DNA from: Branchiostoma floridae
Taxonomy: Eukaryota > Chordata > Leptocardii > Amphioxiformes > Branchiostomatidae
NCBI RefSeq assembly: GCF_000003815.2
Contig: NC_049993.1
Span: 8,478,675-8,542,674, forward strand
Direction of reading: 5' to 3'
DNA: 64,000 nt
Both the position numbers and the translations under genes were made by a program. The notes under the pieces are model-generated. The model did not search any database. It was not told where the DNA came from and saw only the letters and a program-made list of their open reading frames with translations. How positions within the stretch are numbered: position 1 is the first letter of the stretch; every line of letters begins with the position of its first letter. Shown piece after piece: positions 1 through 13,700 of this stretch.

Positions 1-880
1 ATGGATTAAATACCGAAGACAAACGGCTAAAGAGGTTATGATCGCGCCGTTTTGTAATCAAGTAAGTATATGAGTTTCCCTTCCTATCGTTAGTGTACAG
101 TTCTTTATGATTTAACCTTACAATCTTTACAATCTTTGAAACCAAATCTGACACAAATCAAGTAGGGTTTAATGCAGTCACCACTTACGAAATCATGAAA
201 ATGTTCAGCGGCATATACGTTGTAGAGGAGATTTTGCCTTGATGTTTTTGTCAATAACCCCTGGATATGTAAGTGGTCTGATTACAAAGTGTGGTAAATG
301 TTTGATTCAAGTAATGCCACAGCAAGTAACTTTTATGGATGAAAACCTCTGCAGACTGCAAATCCAATGCGAAAATGAGAAGAAAAGGATTTTCAACATA
401 GACACCGTAAACGTTGTAACAAGTTCAACCGACAAAGTATGGTGTCACAGCCAAGTGCCAACAAGTATCTCTATTTCTGTATTCAAGAGGTGCACCAAGT
501 GGCACTAGTGTGGTAGACTGGTATCAATTTGTACCAAGCTAAAACTACAGTCATGGCTACCACATTGGCACCGCTTTAATCTTGCTATTGAACTAACTAA
601 CTACGGTGATGGCTACTTTTACTTCACTACTGTCAATTTTACAATTAGTACATCACTAGTGTCACTTCTACATGTGCGATCGATCAAGGCTACCACACGA
701 CATGTTTTTCCATATTGGTTCCTTCTCGTAATGTTGACAATCCCGGGAGTTACTTTTCCTTTCTTTTTCTTTTTTTTTCGTAAATCAGCGCACTGATGTC
801 ATTTTACTTGCTGTGGCCCAACTAGGAAACTATGCCTGTAAAGCTCTGTTAGAATTGTAATTATAATTTTTGTAATTCAG
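1..880. other. Upstream/intronic sequence, no supported exon
   Basis: No open frame here resembles a signal peptide or an extracellular module. A consensus-like donor (CAA|GTAAGT near 61-66) ends a short open stretch in phase 0, which does not match the phase 1 acceptor of the exon at 881, so I did not join it. This is probably intron of the receptor phosphatase gene. Confidence 0.4.
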
Positions 881-1784
881 AAATCAGTGACCTGTTTGAC
901 CTCCATACCGGACAAGTCTTACCTGACCATGACGATGACGTCATCCCCAACATCACCCCCGGAGACTGCGCACTGAGGTGTCTGGAGGGGACAGCTGCTG
1001 TCGGCCTGGGGGAATGTCTGTCGTTTGATTACCGGATCAGCACTTCAACATGTCAGCTTAGTAGGAGTGCTGGTTTGGAATTGGATGGAAACAGCGATTA
1101 CAACTACTACCGGAGGAAAGGTGAGAATATAGACACGTGCACATCGTTCGATATGTCTATACTTAATCAGAGTCCCAGGTGACAGTATTTCACAGCAAAC
1201 AAATTTGAAAATGTTGTGTTGCCTCAATGCAGTATTTAGGTTTAAAACTTCGGAACGTAAATTGTTACGTGCAAATGCTCAACTGTTCCCATTTTGTTTC
1301 TTCCGTTCCTTCCATAGTTACGACGATGAGGGTTAGCCATCCAGGCATCCATATATGTACGCCAAAAGTAGTTACTCAATAAACTGGATCAAAATCATAC
1401 CAGTTGCTTGAGTAACTGCTTTTGGGCGTACTTCCATAGTTATCTAGAATTATATTTTGTGACTAATCCATCAATATATTTAGAAAATATAGTCAACACC
1501 TCATGAAATCATTTCTTTACCTGTATATTTTTCAGAGGGCAGTATGTTCGAGAAGAACGACAACAAGGCTTTGAGCGGATATAATGACGAGCCAATCGGC
1601 GGCATCACTCCGGGAGAATGTGCAGTCCGGTGTCTCCAGGGGACGTCAGCTGTACCCGCCGGGACCTGTAGGTCTTTTGACTACGACAGGCCCCGCACGT
1701 TATGTATTCTCAGCAGGGCGAGTAAGGATACTGATCCCTCTGCTTTAGGGTATAACGGGAACAACGACTACTACCACAGGAAAG
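881..1784 (+). other. Two PAN/apple-like module exons of the receptor phosphatase
   Basis: Exons 881-1120 and 1536-1784 encode two related modules of about 80 residues. Shared landmarks are ITPG(D/E)CA.RCL, a C.SFDY core, a later C-x-LSR and a terminal YY.RK. This is the pattern of PAN/apple domains, which bind proteins or carbohydrate. Both exons are phase 1-1, so each module can be duplicated or shuffled without breaking the frame. The pair clearly arose by duplication. Confidence 0.8.
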
Positions 1785-4700
1785 GTGAGTAAATCATAGT
1801 AGTGTGAGTTCATAACTTAAGATACAACTATAATGCAATGTATTTGGCCGAATAGACATTTGTGAAATGACCAAATATAGACATTATATATCTGTATGTG
1901 TAACAAAGACAGAGCGTTTCGGTTGAGTTCACGTGTTGTTCTTTTGTTGAAGCTAATAAAGCAAGAACTGGATAACAACCACATCTGTAAAGTCAACGTT
2001 TCGAATTCGATGACCGTCTTTCGTCTTTCAGGGTAATAACTGGTTCAATTTGCAGCCAGTGCCATAACAAACATTACAACCATCGAAACGACGACTCCTG
2101 AATACATGTGGCTATGAACATTAAATAGCTTTGTTATCCAGTCATTTACCAGCCTGATAACAGAACGTTTCATAAAAACTTGAGTGATCTCTTACAGAAC
2201 CTTGCTCCATCAGTCCATGTCAACATGGAGGCACCTGTACCGACATCGGATACGATAGTTTTAGCTGTGTGTGTACATCTGAGTGGGCTGGAGAGACGTG
2301 TCAGACAGGTACTATCTGGTATTACTTGTACTACATTTTACACTGCAAAAATATCTATATTTCTGCGTGAGACGTAAACCTACTTCCAGTATTTTCTTGT
2401 GATAGGACCGTGACCATTTCGTTATGAATCTTAATGTGTGTGGTTCTACATTGCTATAAAGGTGATTCAGAATTGCCGGATTCCTTAGCTGCTGCAATTA
2501 TGTAGTCCTGCAAAGATAATATTAAGCGTGAGGGAGTGGGGTATCAATAAGTGAACTTGGCTGAGATCTTCATTCAGCATCTGAACGCTGTAGACGATGT
2601 GCTTACGTAACGTATTTCACCCTCTGTTTGTACCTATCTGCAGATGTAGATGAGTGTGACACAGGCGCCCACAACTGTGATCAACATGCCAACTGCACTA
2701 ACACACCCGGATCCTTCACATGTACCTGTAACCCTGGGTACCATGGGGATGGAACAGCATGCACAGGTATGTAGAAACTTTGTAAGGAAAAACTCTATAC
2801 ATAATCTTGTCGCGTAATGTTAAGTATACGTATACCTTGATAATCCCACTTACTCCACTAATATTAACCACATACTTGCAGATGTCTGTTTAAGTGCTTT
2901 TGGAACAAATACAAATCAGCACGAAAATAGGCAACTTGAGTATCAGAAGATTATATTGTCGCTACGCCATGGAAAGAAGGTCTCTGTGTTTTTCCCAACG
3001 CAGTTTGTGGACATTGCAGTGGTGGCGACAGCTGTGACTCTACATCGGGAACCTGTTCTTCTGGGTGCGAGACGCCATGGACAGGAACACTCTGTAAACA
3101 AAGTAGGCGCAGAGTACATATGACGTTATGTGGCGTGTTTGTTAGTGTACCTGCAGCTTCAAAAAGCGAAGAGCTGCCCATCATATAGATACAGTAACAT
3201 ACGAAATCCTGCTTTCAAAAGATTAAAAAGATCAAANNNNNNNNNNNNNNNNNNNNNNNNNNNNNNNNNNNNNNNNNNNNNNNNNNNNNNNNNNNNNNNN
3301 NNNNNNNNNNNNNNNNNNNNNNNNNNNNNNNNNNNNCATATAGATACAGTAACATACGAAATCCTGCTTTCAAAAGATTAAAAAGATCAAAGCAACTAGT
3401 ATGTTAAACTATGCTTACAACCATCTGTTGGTTTGACCAGTATGTGCTTTATCTGTGGCCTTGACACTTCCTAGTACGTTAGTACGTTACGTTGTCGCGT
3501 GTTCCTCCGTGATGAAAATTTGTTCGTCTTTTCCAGTATCACCGACGGTTACACAACAGCCCCAGGACAAGAGGATCCCCCTGGGACAGACAGCCTCCTT
3601 CAACTGCACAGGTGATGGTGAGCCGCTAGGGAGCGTCAGCTGGTCACATAACGGTACAGGATTGACTGACGAAGGACGTCACGATATACATACAAACCCA
3701 GGGAGTGACCCGTACACAGTCATCAGCACCCTGACCATCAGTAGCGTAGTGCGGAACGACAACGGGCAGTACACGTGCACTGTCACTAACGCCGCTGGGC
3801 CTGCGGCTACGTCACAACCGGCAACATTGGCTGTGCTTGGTATGAAAGATAACCTTATCTATTATTCTTGTGTTTATCACCTTTGCCAAAGAGTTCTTTA
3901 TTTCAAAGTGTGGGACCGTGTAGCGCAGTGGTAGTTTCTTCGGCCCGTGACCGAGAGGTTGCGGGTTCGAATCCGCCTGCTGTGTTACCGATCTTGTGCC
4001 CTTGGGAAAGGCACTTTACACGACTTTCCTCACTTCACTCAAGCGAAAATGAGTACCTAGCTTCGGATTGGACCGTCCTTCGGACAGGACGTTAAATGGG
4101 GGCCCGTGTTCGGGGAGAGCAACACCCCAAGCACGTTAAAGAACCCGCTACATGTGCGAACATCCACCCGAGCGGATCAAACCTTTCCGGCCAAAATAGG
4201 GGTAGGGAATCTCCCGAGCAGCCCTCGTAACCCCTGCTTCTCCTATTGGGTCAGCTAGTTCTCACTCATAGTGAGCAATTGGGCTGGTCTCAATCATGAT
4301 GTTTCTGACCTAGGGCGAAGAGTTGCTGTTACAGTTCCAATCATGTAACCCGTAATCTGAGTGGCCTTCATGGCCTTGTTACGTGGCGGTTTTTTTTAGT
4401 AAAAAAAAAGTTTCTATCATGATGAATTTTGAGCAGTTTTATGACATATATCTTTTAATTGATTCCAGAACGACCCTACGGTGTGACAGTTGGTGTTACC
4501 GCACAAAGCTCTACAACACTCCGAGTCAGCTGGACTGTGGGATCCACAGGTAATGTAGACATCGATTCGTCAGAGGTGAGGCACAAACGTAGTGATGTTG
4601 GAACCTGGGGTGACTGGGTATCAACGGGGTCAACCGACACCCAGGGTACGTACGACATCACAGGACTGACAGCTGCTACAGACTACGATGTGCAAGTCCA

Positions 4701-7700
4701 AGTGCATAACACGCAGGGGTGGAGTACTCCGGGACTGGGATCAGGGAGAACTCGGGATGCCCGTAAGTAGACATCTGGTAGAAATACGATTACATGAAAA
4801 AAGATTTAAAACAGAGGACAGTTTCCTTCTAACTTATCTATTCTATTTAATTTTTTAGTTAATCTAATTCGCTTCATTTTTGCTCTTTGCTAAGTATACA
4901 AGTCTGTATACCACTATTTTACTTTGTTTGTAATTCGGGCATGGTCTTGCACTACAGTTATGGATTTCTTCATAAAAATACGTCTGCTGTGTGTAGTAAT
5001 AAATGAGGCTATATGTGCTGGAATATACCAACAAAATGGTATTGTTTTTTTTTCATAAGTGGTCGACTAGTCAGTATAGTAAGGTCTCAAATAGTGTATC
5101 AATGTACTTGTCGAATAGCACTTTATTTCATTCGAAAGGCAGTGTGCTCTTTGGATACATGTGTTTACTGCGCAGCTTTAATAAGTGTTATTCCATTTCC
5201 AGTCATAGCTTTGGGACATTGATGCTTGTTAGTTATGTTTTATACTATTTTCTACGCTACCCAGCTCCAGGACCTCCGTCCAATCTGGAAGCCCCTTCGA
5301 TTTCCGATCGCTCCATCAGCCTCTCCTGGCGGCAACCCGCCGTGACAAACGGAGTCATCACCAACTACTACATTCAGTACGGACCGACTACAGTCTGCTC
5401 GGACGCCGAGCTTACGCACGAGTGGAACACAACAGACAGCACCACATCCTTTACGTTTCCTGGCCTGATCCCCTACACTACCTACAGCTTTAGGGTTCGT
5501 GCATACACCAGAGCAGGACCAGGTGACTACACCGACTGTATAAATGAAAGGACGCCGGAGTCTGGTACGTATATCATAGCCTTCTAATGCCCGGTTCTTT
5601 GAAAAGGCTGCATGGTTTCTTTTGAAATTTCAGAAAAAGACAAAGTCAAGTCAATAAAGTCACGTCAATGAAGTGTATAAGTGTGTGATAACTACCTGGT
5701 CTCCTGTCACTCTCTAACTTAGTACTGTACTAATCATCTGTAACGTGCAAATTGTTGGTTTGCCACGTCGATGAATGTTACAGGTAAAATACGCCAAAGA
5801 GAAGTTAACGTCACTGAAGCAACTGGATATGACTTAAGAAATGGTCAGAGGTTTCAGTCACTGACGAAAGCCATCGGATGGCGTCTAAATATGGCGTACC
5901 GTTTCCAAAATAATATCTAGTTGCTTCAGTAATTGCTTTTTGGCGTTGTTGGTTGCTGTTTATTCGTATGAATCGTTTGGTTTCAAATTGACAGGCTTTA
6001 AATGACGTTTCGTTTAATATTTCCATAGCTCCCACAGAACCAGCATCAGTCGAGTTAGCAGATGTAAAGCCCTGCAACTGTGAAACCGCCAATCAGCCCA
6101 GGATAATCGAGCTGCAGGCAAGATGGCGGCGACCACAGCACGTGTACGGGGAACTACGTGGGTATAACTTGAAACTTAAACAGCAGGACAGGGTCATCTA
6201 CGAGCACAACATTACACAGGGTCTGGGGAGTGACGAAATGACCCACATGTTGTCTGGAAATGATGCGATGAGCCTTGAACCGGCCCAGGGATATATTGTA
6301 ATGGTAAGAACTGGATGAAATGATCTATCTTTTTTGTCATAAAGTTATATCATCTCCATTATTCTGTTTACGTTCAAATACCCTGTAATTATCATCAAGG
6401 TCAGTGTCATTATACTATGCAATCGTTATTATGATATTGTATATCATATACATGTATCTTGCCTTTACATTCACATAGACACCAACTAGTAGACCTATTT
6501 ATGTTGGTATCAGGGTATGAATTAAGATGTTAAATTGTAAATCGTTGCTCCCACAGGTTTCTGCATATAACGACCTGTATGTTGGTGAGGTCAGCACTTC
6601 TGCAGAAAGTCAGACAAGTGACGGATGTAAGAATGATCCCCTTTCCTCCCTGTCGAATTATCGTTTGTCAAGAATTATCAATTCTTGCAAACATTCAGCA
6701 TGTAGCTTTGCTCCTAAGGAAAGAAACATGAAAAGTTTCATAATTAGTTGTGAGTTGTATTTCATGGAGACGTTTTCTATCCAGGCCCGACAGCGCCGCT
6801 TATCTCCGAGAAGACACAGGAAGATATGTGTGGTGTTAACTGGACTGAACCATCTGGAGACAAGGGGGATATCACAGGCTATTCGGTAAGGATGTTTTAT
6901 TCGTCATCAAACAAATTGTCTTCTGAAGTGTTTCTTTTCTTTTCAATGCAGCGAGTGTCTACTATCTTTCATTCATTTGAACTGTTGGCCATTTAAACTT
7001 GTATTTTTTTTCCTACAATAGGTGATCGTCACTGCCTCAGTATTGGACACCGGACTCGTGTCTGCTACTGAACCGGAACCTGTCCTTACGTCATCAGGAC
7101 CAGACCAGGAATGGACAGAGTCTTTAGCTAACCTTCCTGCCTACTCCTTAATCCACGTCACGGTTCAGGCAAAAACCTGTGCGGAGGGTGAGAAAAGTGA
7201 AGAGATAACGTGTACAGTAGAGCGAAAAGGTATGTATTTGTATTTGTGAATGCTGAATTTTTCTCTTACTCATTTAGAATTTTGAATAATCATTTAGATC
7301 TTTGTATTTACTCAGTAGCGTGTATGGGTTGACAGATCAAATGAAGCTATAACTAACACATCCACTAAATTGAATATATCGACTTATGAATATTTACAAT
7401 GCACGGTTAAGTTATACCTCATACGACTTTACCACATACTTTTATTGCTTGTAATATTACTCTTTAATCGTTAATACTGTGCTGCTGTTTGTTTCCCCCA
7501 GAGCCACCGCAATCCGTCCCAACGATGAATCTGACAGATTCCAAACCAGGAAGCACCTCATTTCAGGTCTCCCTGCCTCAAGTAAGCCAGCGGAGCGGAC
7601 CGATAAGGTGACCAAATTCATTCCTATAGGCTCAAAATTAGAAATAACATTTACTTAAGTTTAATCAGCCAAAGCCGAACATTAAAGAAAAATAAATTCG

Positions 7701-10700
7701 ATATTCATATACAAGATGCTAGATACAGGTGTGAGTAAATTTAGCTGACGTAAAAAAACATCGTAATCATGCAAACACCATTTAAACTGTTGAATATCGA
7801 AAAATCACATGTTGTAATTGTAATTGATATTCTTGTACTACGGAAAATTCAAAGTTTTAGGCAAAATCGCAATGCATTTGACTGTATTGTTTTGAAGTAA
7901 TGTAAGTGGAACGTACTTCAGCCGAGAGCCAGTTTTGAATTAATGATTAACCATTCATTCATTCATTGAAACATATCAAGAAATACTATTGATAACAGTT
8001 GTAAAATCCATAACGATGAATGTCCCAATAAGTGCCCTGCGTTTGTGCTATTGTAAGATACGAATTTTCTTAACGTATACACCATTACAGCTGTTACCAG
8101 GTTATTGTTGTAAAGATGAACAAAGGAGAAACACTGGAAGCACTATCTGGAAGATTGGGAGAACCCAATGACATCCTAACGTCATCTGCAGAGGAGGAAG
8201 GCAAAACAGTACCTTATGTTGCAATGGCCTTTTCCGGGTGAGTATATGACATGATATAGAAGCGTATCACATCTTCGTAACGTCCTCACATTTCCAAACA
8301 AGGAGGGCAGTTTGTGGGAAGGAAATATGTTCTCAAAACACACAAAACTTGAATATTTATATTCTTTTCCTGATGTGATCACTCCCTAATATCGTTTTAC
8401 TTAAAACGTTTTACTTAAAGCGGCAACATTGAAAGCGACCCCATCACTGTGGGAAAAGGAGAGGACTGCACGGACTCGTGCTGCCGGGTTGGTGTAGTAG
8501 ACGGTGCACCAGAACCGGGCAACAAGGAGCTGTCTCCAGGAACCGTCTACACTACAGTCATCCGTGCTCACGTGGATACCAGTCAGGGGAGGAGGAGAAA
8601 AAGGGCAATTTCACAGGTAGCATATGTTTACGACACTTGCGTTCTTCAGTGTTTCATCTATATTCAATGAAAATTCTTCAATTTGCTCATAGATACTGTC
8701 GCTAGTTTTATGTTCTATTTAAAATGTTTTCTTTTGGTCACATGATTGAGTTACACGCTTCCAATCAATGGGTATTTATCCATTCATTTATATGTGGCTG
8801 TTGTTGTTTCTAGGCACACACGTCGTCATCATATAGCAAACCAGTTACCACAGGTAAAGAGTTCGATGTTCATTTATAACATGACAGCTGTTTCAGTATA
8901 AGCTGCTTTCGCCTTCGATGCATACATATGTCTGGATCAACAGCTATTACTCAATTTTGTTAGTCTTCTTTATATCTTATAAGATGCATGCTACTCCGCG
9001 AATCCAGTGTATATAGCAGGTCAAAGGAAATGTCCAGTTCAGTTGCATAAATCAGCGGTCTTAATGTTATTGCATATCATGTCGGTAGGGTTTCATTGGA
9101 ATTGTGTTTACAATGCGCAATATCCTAGCTCACCTGTATCTTGGGTTATGCTCATTGATTAACAGATGCAGTTAGTTCTCAAGCTGGTGCGATCGTCGGA
9201 GGGATACTTGCAGCGGTGGCCGTTCTGTGTATCGTTGGCGTTGGTCTATTTTTCTACAGGTAAAGTCATAAAACGACATAACCCGTATAATATACAATGT
9301 CATGTAATTCACACACAGATCATTTTCATCATTTTGTGCATTTTAACAGTCTCAATAACCTTTTTACATAAGTATTCTTGACATATATTCCCATCTCTTA
9401 TATTAAGGAGGCGCCTAGCAGGGAAGGACGACAACCCCCTACGTATCCCACGTCGACCACCTACTACTAGAAGAACGGCGAAAGAGGATGACACCCAGTT
9501 GGGAGCAATCGGAGGGATGGAAGAAGAGGCTGTAGAAGTGAAGAAATCTCCTGCTCCAAAACATAAACCCAAACCACACAGGCCAAGTAAGTGACCTCAT
9601 CGTGTGGCAATAAATACTATTGGCAGGTATATTGCTCTAACCAAGATCCATTCACGAGAAATATTTGATTTTTAGACCAATGCGTTTTCTTCGTATCATA
9701 TTGTCAAATTGCTACTATCATAATGTGAAGCTCACTACGTGGTCGAAAATCATCAACATCATTTTGAAGTCATGTTAAGCTGTTGTTTGGAGGGAACGTT
9801 TGGCTACATGTCGTTGGGGGCAATCACAAACAACAGCTCCACTCCAGGCTATGTTAGGTGTCGAGGTTTTCTCATCATGTGTCAGATCTGGAGTAGGTAT
9901 GAGAAAAGATTGTATGTAAAAACGCTTGAATCATGGGCACCGTATTTCAGGCAGAAGGGGCGGTGCCTCACCTTCCTTAGACCTACGCCAGCCCATCCCG
10001 ATCCAGCGGTTGGAGAGGGAGTTCGCCAGGCGGCACGCTAACGATGACCAGCTGTTCGTGGAAGAATATAGCGTGAGTAACTCACTTTTGGACGTAACGT
10101 GAAGGTTCTTGAATACGCTATTGATGGTAGATACATTATATCAAGCTTTTTCATCGGTATTATCTACATCAGAAGAGGAAGGAGGAGATGATGATTGCGA
10201 GGATGACTAGATGATATACAATGCCATGTACAATGATGTCCTTCCTAGGTATGGAAATCTGCGTCATATTCATATTCAGCCATATGCGCTATGTACACTA
10301 TAAGTCAAACCATAGGAAGATGTAATAATACAACGTGATTTCCAGATACTATTGGCACCTGGTGAAAATATCTAGGAGATACCATGCATGTACTATTATC
10401 GGAGAATGGTACTCTTAAGAACTTTTCTTACTGGCAATTGTTTCGGATGTTGTCAAATGAACTCAATGTCCTGCTGGCCGTATGAAGTTATTCCCGTATG
10501 TACTGTTACACATTGCAGTCACTGCCCAAGCCGTTTGGAAGAGAGCATGCAGAAGCCTACTACAACGAGGAAAATGCCTCCAGAAACAAGTTCAGGAACA
10601 TTATCGCATGTAAGTGATGCTCGAGTCTACAGTTTCGTGCAATTTTATACTGATTAAATATGGCAATGATAGTGTTACGCAGTGTTTACAAGCTATATCA

Positions 10701-13700
10701 TGTAAATTGAGCTATTCGTTGAAATGGTGTTACATTTATGATTGACGGTTACTTTCTCCACTAGATGACAGGGGCCTTGTAAGGCTGACTCCGATTGAGG
10801 GAGTTCCAGGATCAGGCTATATCCATGCATCTTACATGGATGTAAGTGAAAACGTTATCTGTGTTACGTATAACAAGAATTCGTATAAAAATGATTATCT
10901 AAGACGTATGTTAACAATGATTCTCTAAGACGTGATAGAGACTATTGGAATTTTAATACTGATGAGGTCGAATGATTTTGTAGTTCAAGAAACATTTGTC
11001 TTTCAAGCTAAAATTGGAAATGAATTATGCCCTTTCCCATCCTCACAGGGATATCAGGAGAAGAACAAATTTATTGCTGCTCAGGGTAAGTAATATGGCA
11101 AAAGCAACAACGCTAATATTGACTGTTTGTTTCTTAGTAATGTGTTTAGGTGTTAAGGTTTTGATACATGCAGGCTGCTTTACAAACTTGCACAAAAATC
11201 TACAGACGACGACACATATTACATACAACGGTAATGATTGAATGTAATAAGCAATTCATATAAATCCCGCTGGGCTACATTGTGAGATATCAGGCCGTTT
11301 GATACCCAAGCACAAAGAGTTTTAAGCAGTCAATTGGTCTGAAAACGTACAAGTACATGATTATTTGTGATTTATGTGACGCACAATAGTAATACCCATT
11401 TGGCATTCATGCTCAAGACAATCATAATGTTTTTGTATAGGCCCAATGGACAACACTATAGATGACTTCTGGAGGATGATCTGGGAGACTGGTTCCACAG
11501 CAATCGTCATGGTAACCAACCTGGAGGAAAATGGAAAGGTTAGTCAGCACTCGTAGAACTTGTACTTGCACTGATAGATTCGGATACTCAAACGTTTTCA
11601 GCAAAAGTCAATATAAGCCATTGGATATGACATGTGATGCATCTCACAATATAAAAGTTACTCAAAAAGATACAAGTACGTTTTGTAAACGGTCACACAT
11701 CTTAAGTTCAGGTGGTATGCACTGTCCGTAGTCAGCGGCTGAAAAAAGCCTCATATGCCTCATATCATGATGGGCGGTAATGGTAATATGAAAAATTGTG
11801 CTTCGTTTTTCAACAGAAAAAGTGTTCTCAGTACTGGCCAAAAAGTGGTGAGAAGACCTATGCCTCTGATCTGGTCGTACGTCTGGAGGACACTGTGAAA
11901 ATGGTGGACCACGTGACCCGTACGCTTCTGCTTAGGAAGGTAAATCGTGGAATCGTATTGTAATAAGGATAATGTATGATAGACCAAGTTATCTTTCAAT
12001 CATAATTGATGCTTTATTATAAAATGAACAAATCATGAAATAATCTGGATCATTTACATGATAAAAACATATGGTGGTGATAATGTAAACTTAGTAAATC
12101 CGAAAGAAAAAAATGGAAGTTTGAATTTTCCTTATTACTGACTGTGAAACTGTGTGATGTCAATATTTACGATCCTTTGCATCCAACCTTTTGCCAGGCT
12201 GGAGAGAGGAGGGTCCGTAAGGTTACTCACTTCCACTTCATCGGCTGGCCAGACTTCGGGCTGCCCAAGAGCCCCATGGGCCTGCTGAAGTTCCACAAGA
12301 CTGTGATGTCTGCACTCACACCGAGGGACAGGCCCATTGTCGTCCACTGCAGGTAAATACTAATGACCTTTCACTCAAAATGGGATTAAAGTAGGTTATA
12401 AATTAATATGCAGTGGTATCATAGTTACTTACTTACAGTCCAGAGACTCGTCCACAGCACTTGGTCCTCCATGGCCCTTTGTAGCTCTTTAGTATCTTGC
12501 AGGTTTGTACGAGGGGCATTCAATAAGTAATGCCCCTGACCCATTTCCCATAGCAGGATATTAATGAAACTTGGCACAGTTATTAGTCTTTCTCTTCATA
12601 GGAAACACCCAGAGTTTTGCATTTCTCCCATCATTTGATGTAGCTCTGGACACCGTTCTTGTAGGACATCCCAGGTTGGTCCTCCGACAGATGCCTCATC
12701 AATGGCAGAAGAGGGACGACCAGGTCTGGGAGCTGTTTCCACAGACTTCCGGTCATGTTCGAATTCAGGATGCCAGCGTTTTACAAGGTCATATGATGGG
12801 GCATCATCACCATAAGTTTTTTTTTCATTTCATCAAAAGTCCCCTTTGGTGTGCGTCCTTTCAAATACAAAAACCGGATCACTGCGCGACACTCAACATG
12901 CTCCATGTCACACCTGGTCCATTTCACACCTGACTCAGTTCAAACACCAGTAAAGTTCAGAGCTGTTTTTTGCAACATAACCCATAGACATATGACTCAT
13001 TACACACGCAAAATTTCATTTAGATCAGACAACTGGAAGTGGGTCAGGGGCATTACTTATTGAATGCCCCTCGTATCACTCCGTAGATTGTCTAAATAAG
13101 TGACTCTATGACTATGTACCTCTTGTTCTTCATGTAGTAGGCTCCCAGAGTACAAGATGTAGTATAGGGATTGTCTAATACAGCGACCAACCAGTTTAAT
13201 TCATATCGTAGTCTGTGCAACAAAAAATTCTCTCTTTCCAAGCGCCTAACGTTTATAAAAAGTGAGGTGATTGATGAAAGCGCGATTCAGTCAGATCATG
13301 CAGTATCGGAGACTGGGTCACTCCAAGATCCAACTTTATCAAATCAATGACGTTAACATAGGATACAAATTCTCCCTGTCCATACAGTGCTGGAGTAGGT
13401 CGTACAGGAACTTTCATCACTGTGGACGCCATGTTGGACATGATCCGTGCCGAGGGGAAGGTTGACGTGTTCGGGTTCGTGGAACAGATGCGCCAGAACA
13501 GGAGCTTTATGGTGCAGACTGAGGTAAATTTTCCTTCATATGTCTTGCATTGTAACTATACATAGAATGCGTTGCTCATGAGACACAATTACAGTTTATT
13601 ATATAGACTGTAGGATGCTTAACGTTTCCAACGGCAATGTGATATTTTTCCGTTACTATAGGGTCAGTACGTGTTCATCTTCAAGGCCATCCTGGAATAC

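Larger units (their letters stand above)
4469..8616 (+). other. FN3 repeats and membrane-proximal domain with RRRKR basic site
   Basis: Exons 4469-4762 and 5265-5564 each encode one fibronectin type III module (W in LRVSWT and [20 protein letters not shown] and [14 protein letters not shown]). Exons 6029-6303 plus 6557-6626 form a third, and 6785-6885 plus 7022-7229 a fourth, more divergent one. Exons 7502-7607, 8091-8237 and 8421-8616 form a membrane-proximal FN3-like domain with the CYQVIVV strand typical of receptor phosphatases. Near its end is GRRRKRAIS, a good match to a furin recognition site (R-x-K-R), as in LAR and type IIB receptor phosphatases that are cut into two non-covalently held subunits. 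Cleavage here is inferred. Confidence 0.82.

Noticed and set aside
239-508. 89-codon frame upstream of the first PAN exon
   Set aside because: It does not end at a donor in the right phase and lacks a signal peptide or PAN cysteine pattern.
3905-3985. Possible tRNA gene (A and B boxes present)
   Set aside because: The acceptor-stem ends do not pair properly and the sequence continues into a repeat body, so it is the head of a SINE. The same holds for the tRNA-like block at about 35800-35870.
12571-12933. 120-codon plus-strand frame in the phosphatase intron
   Set aside because: It is the antisense of the mariner-derived remnant at 12510-13073.
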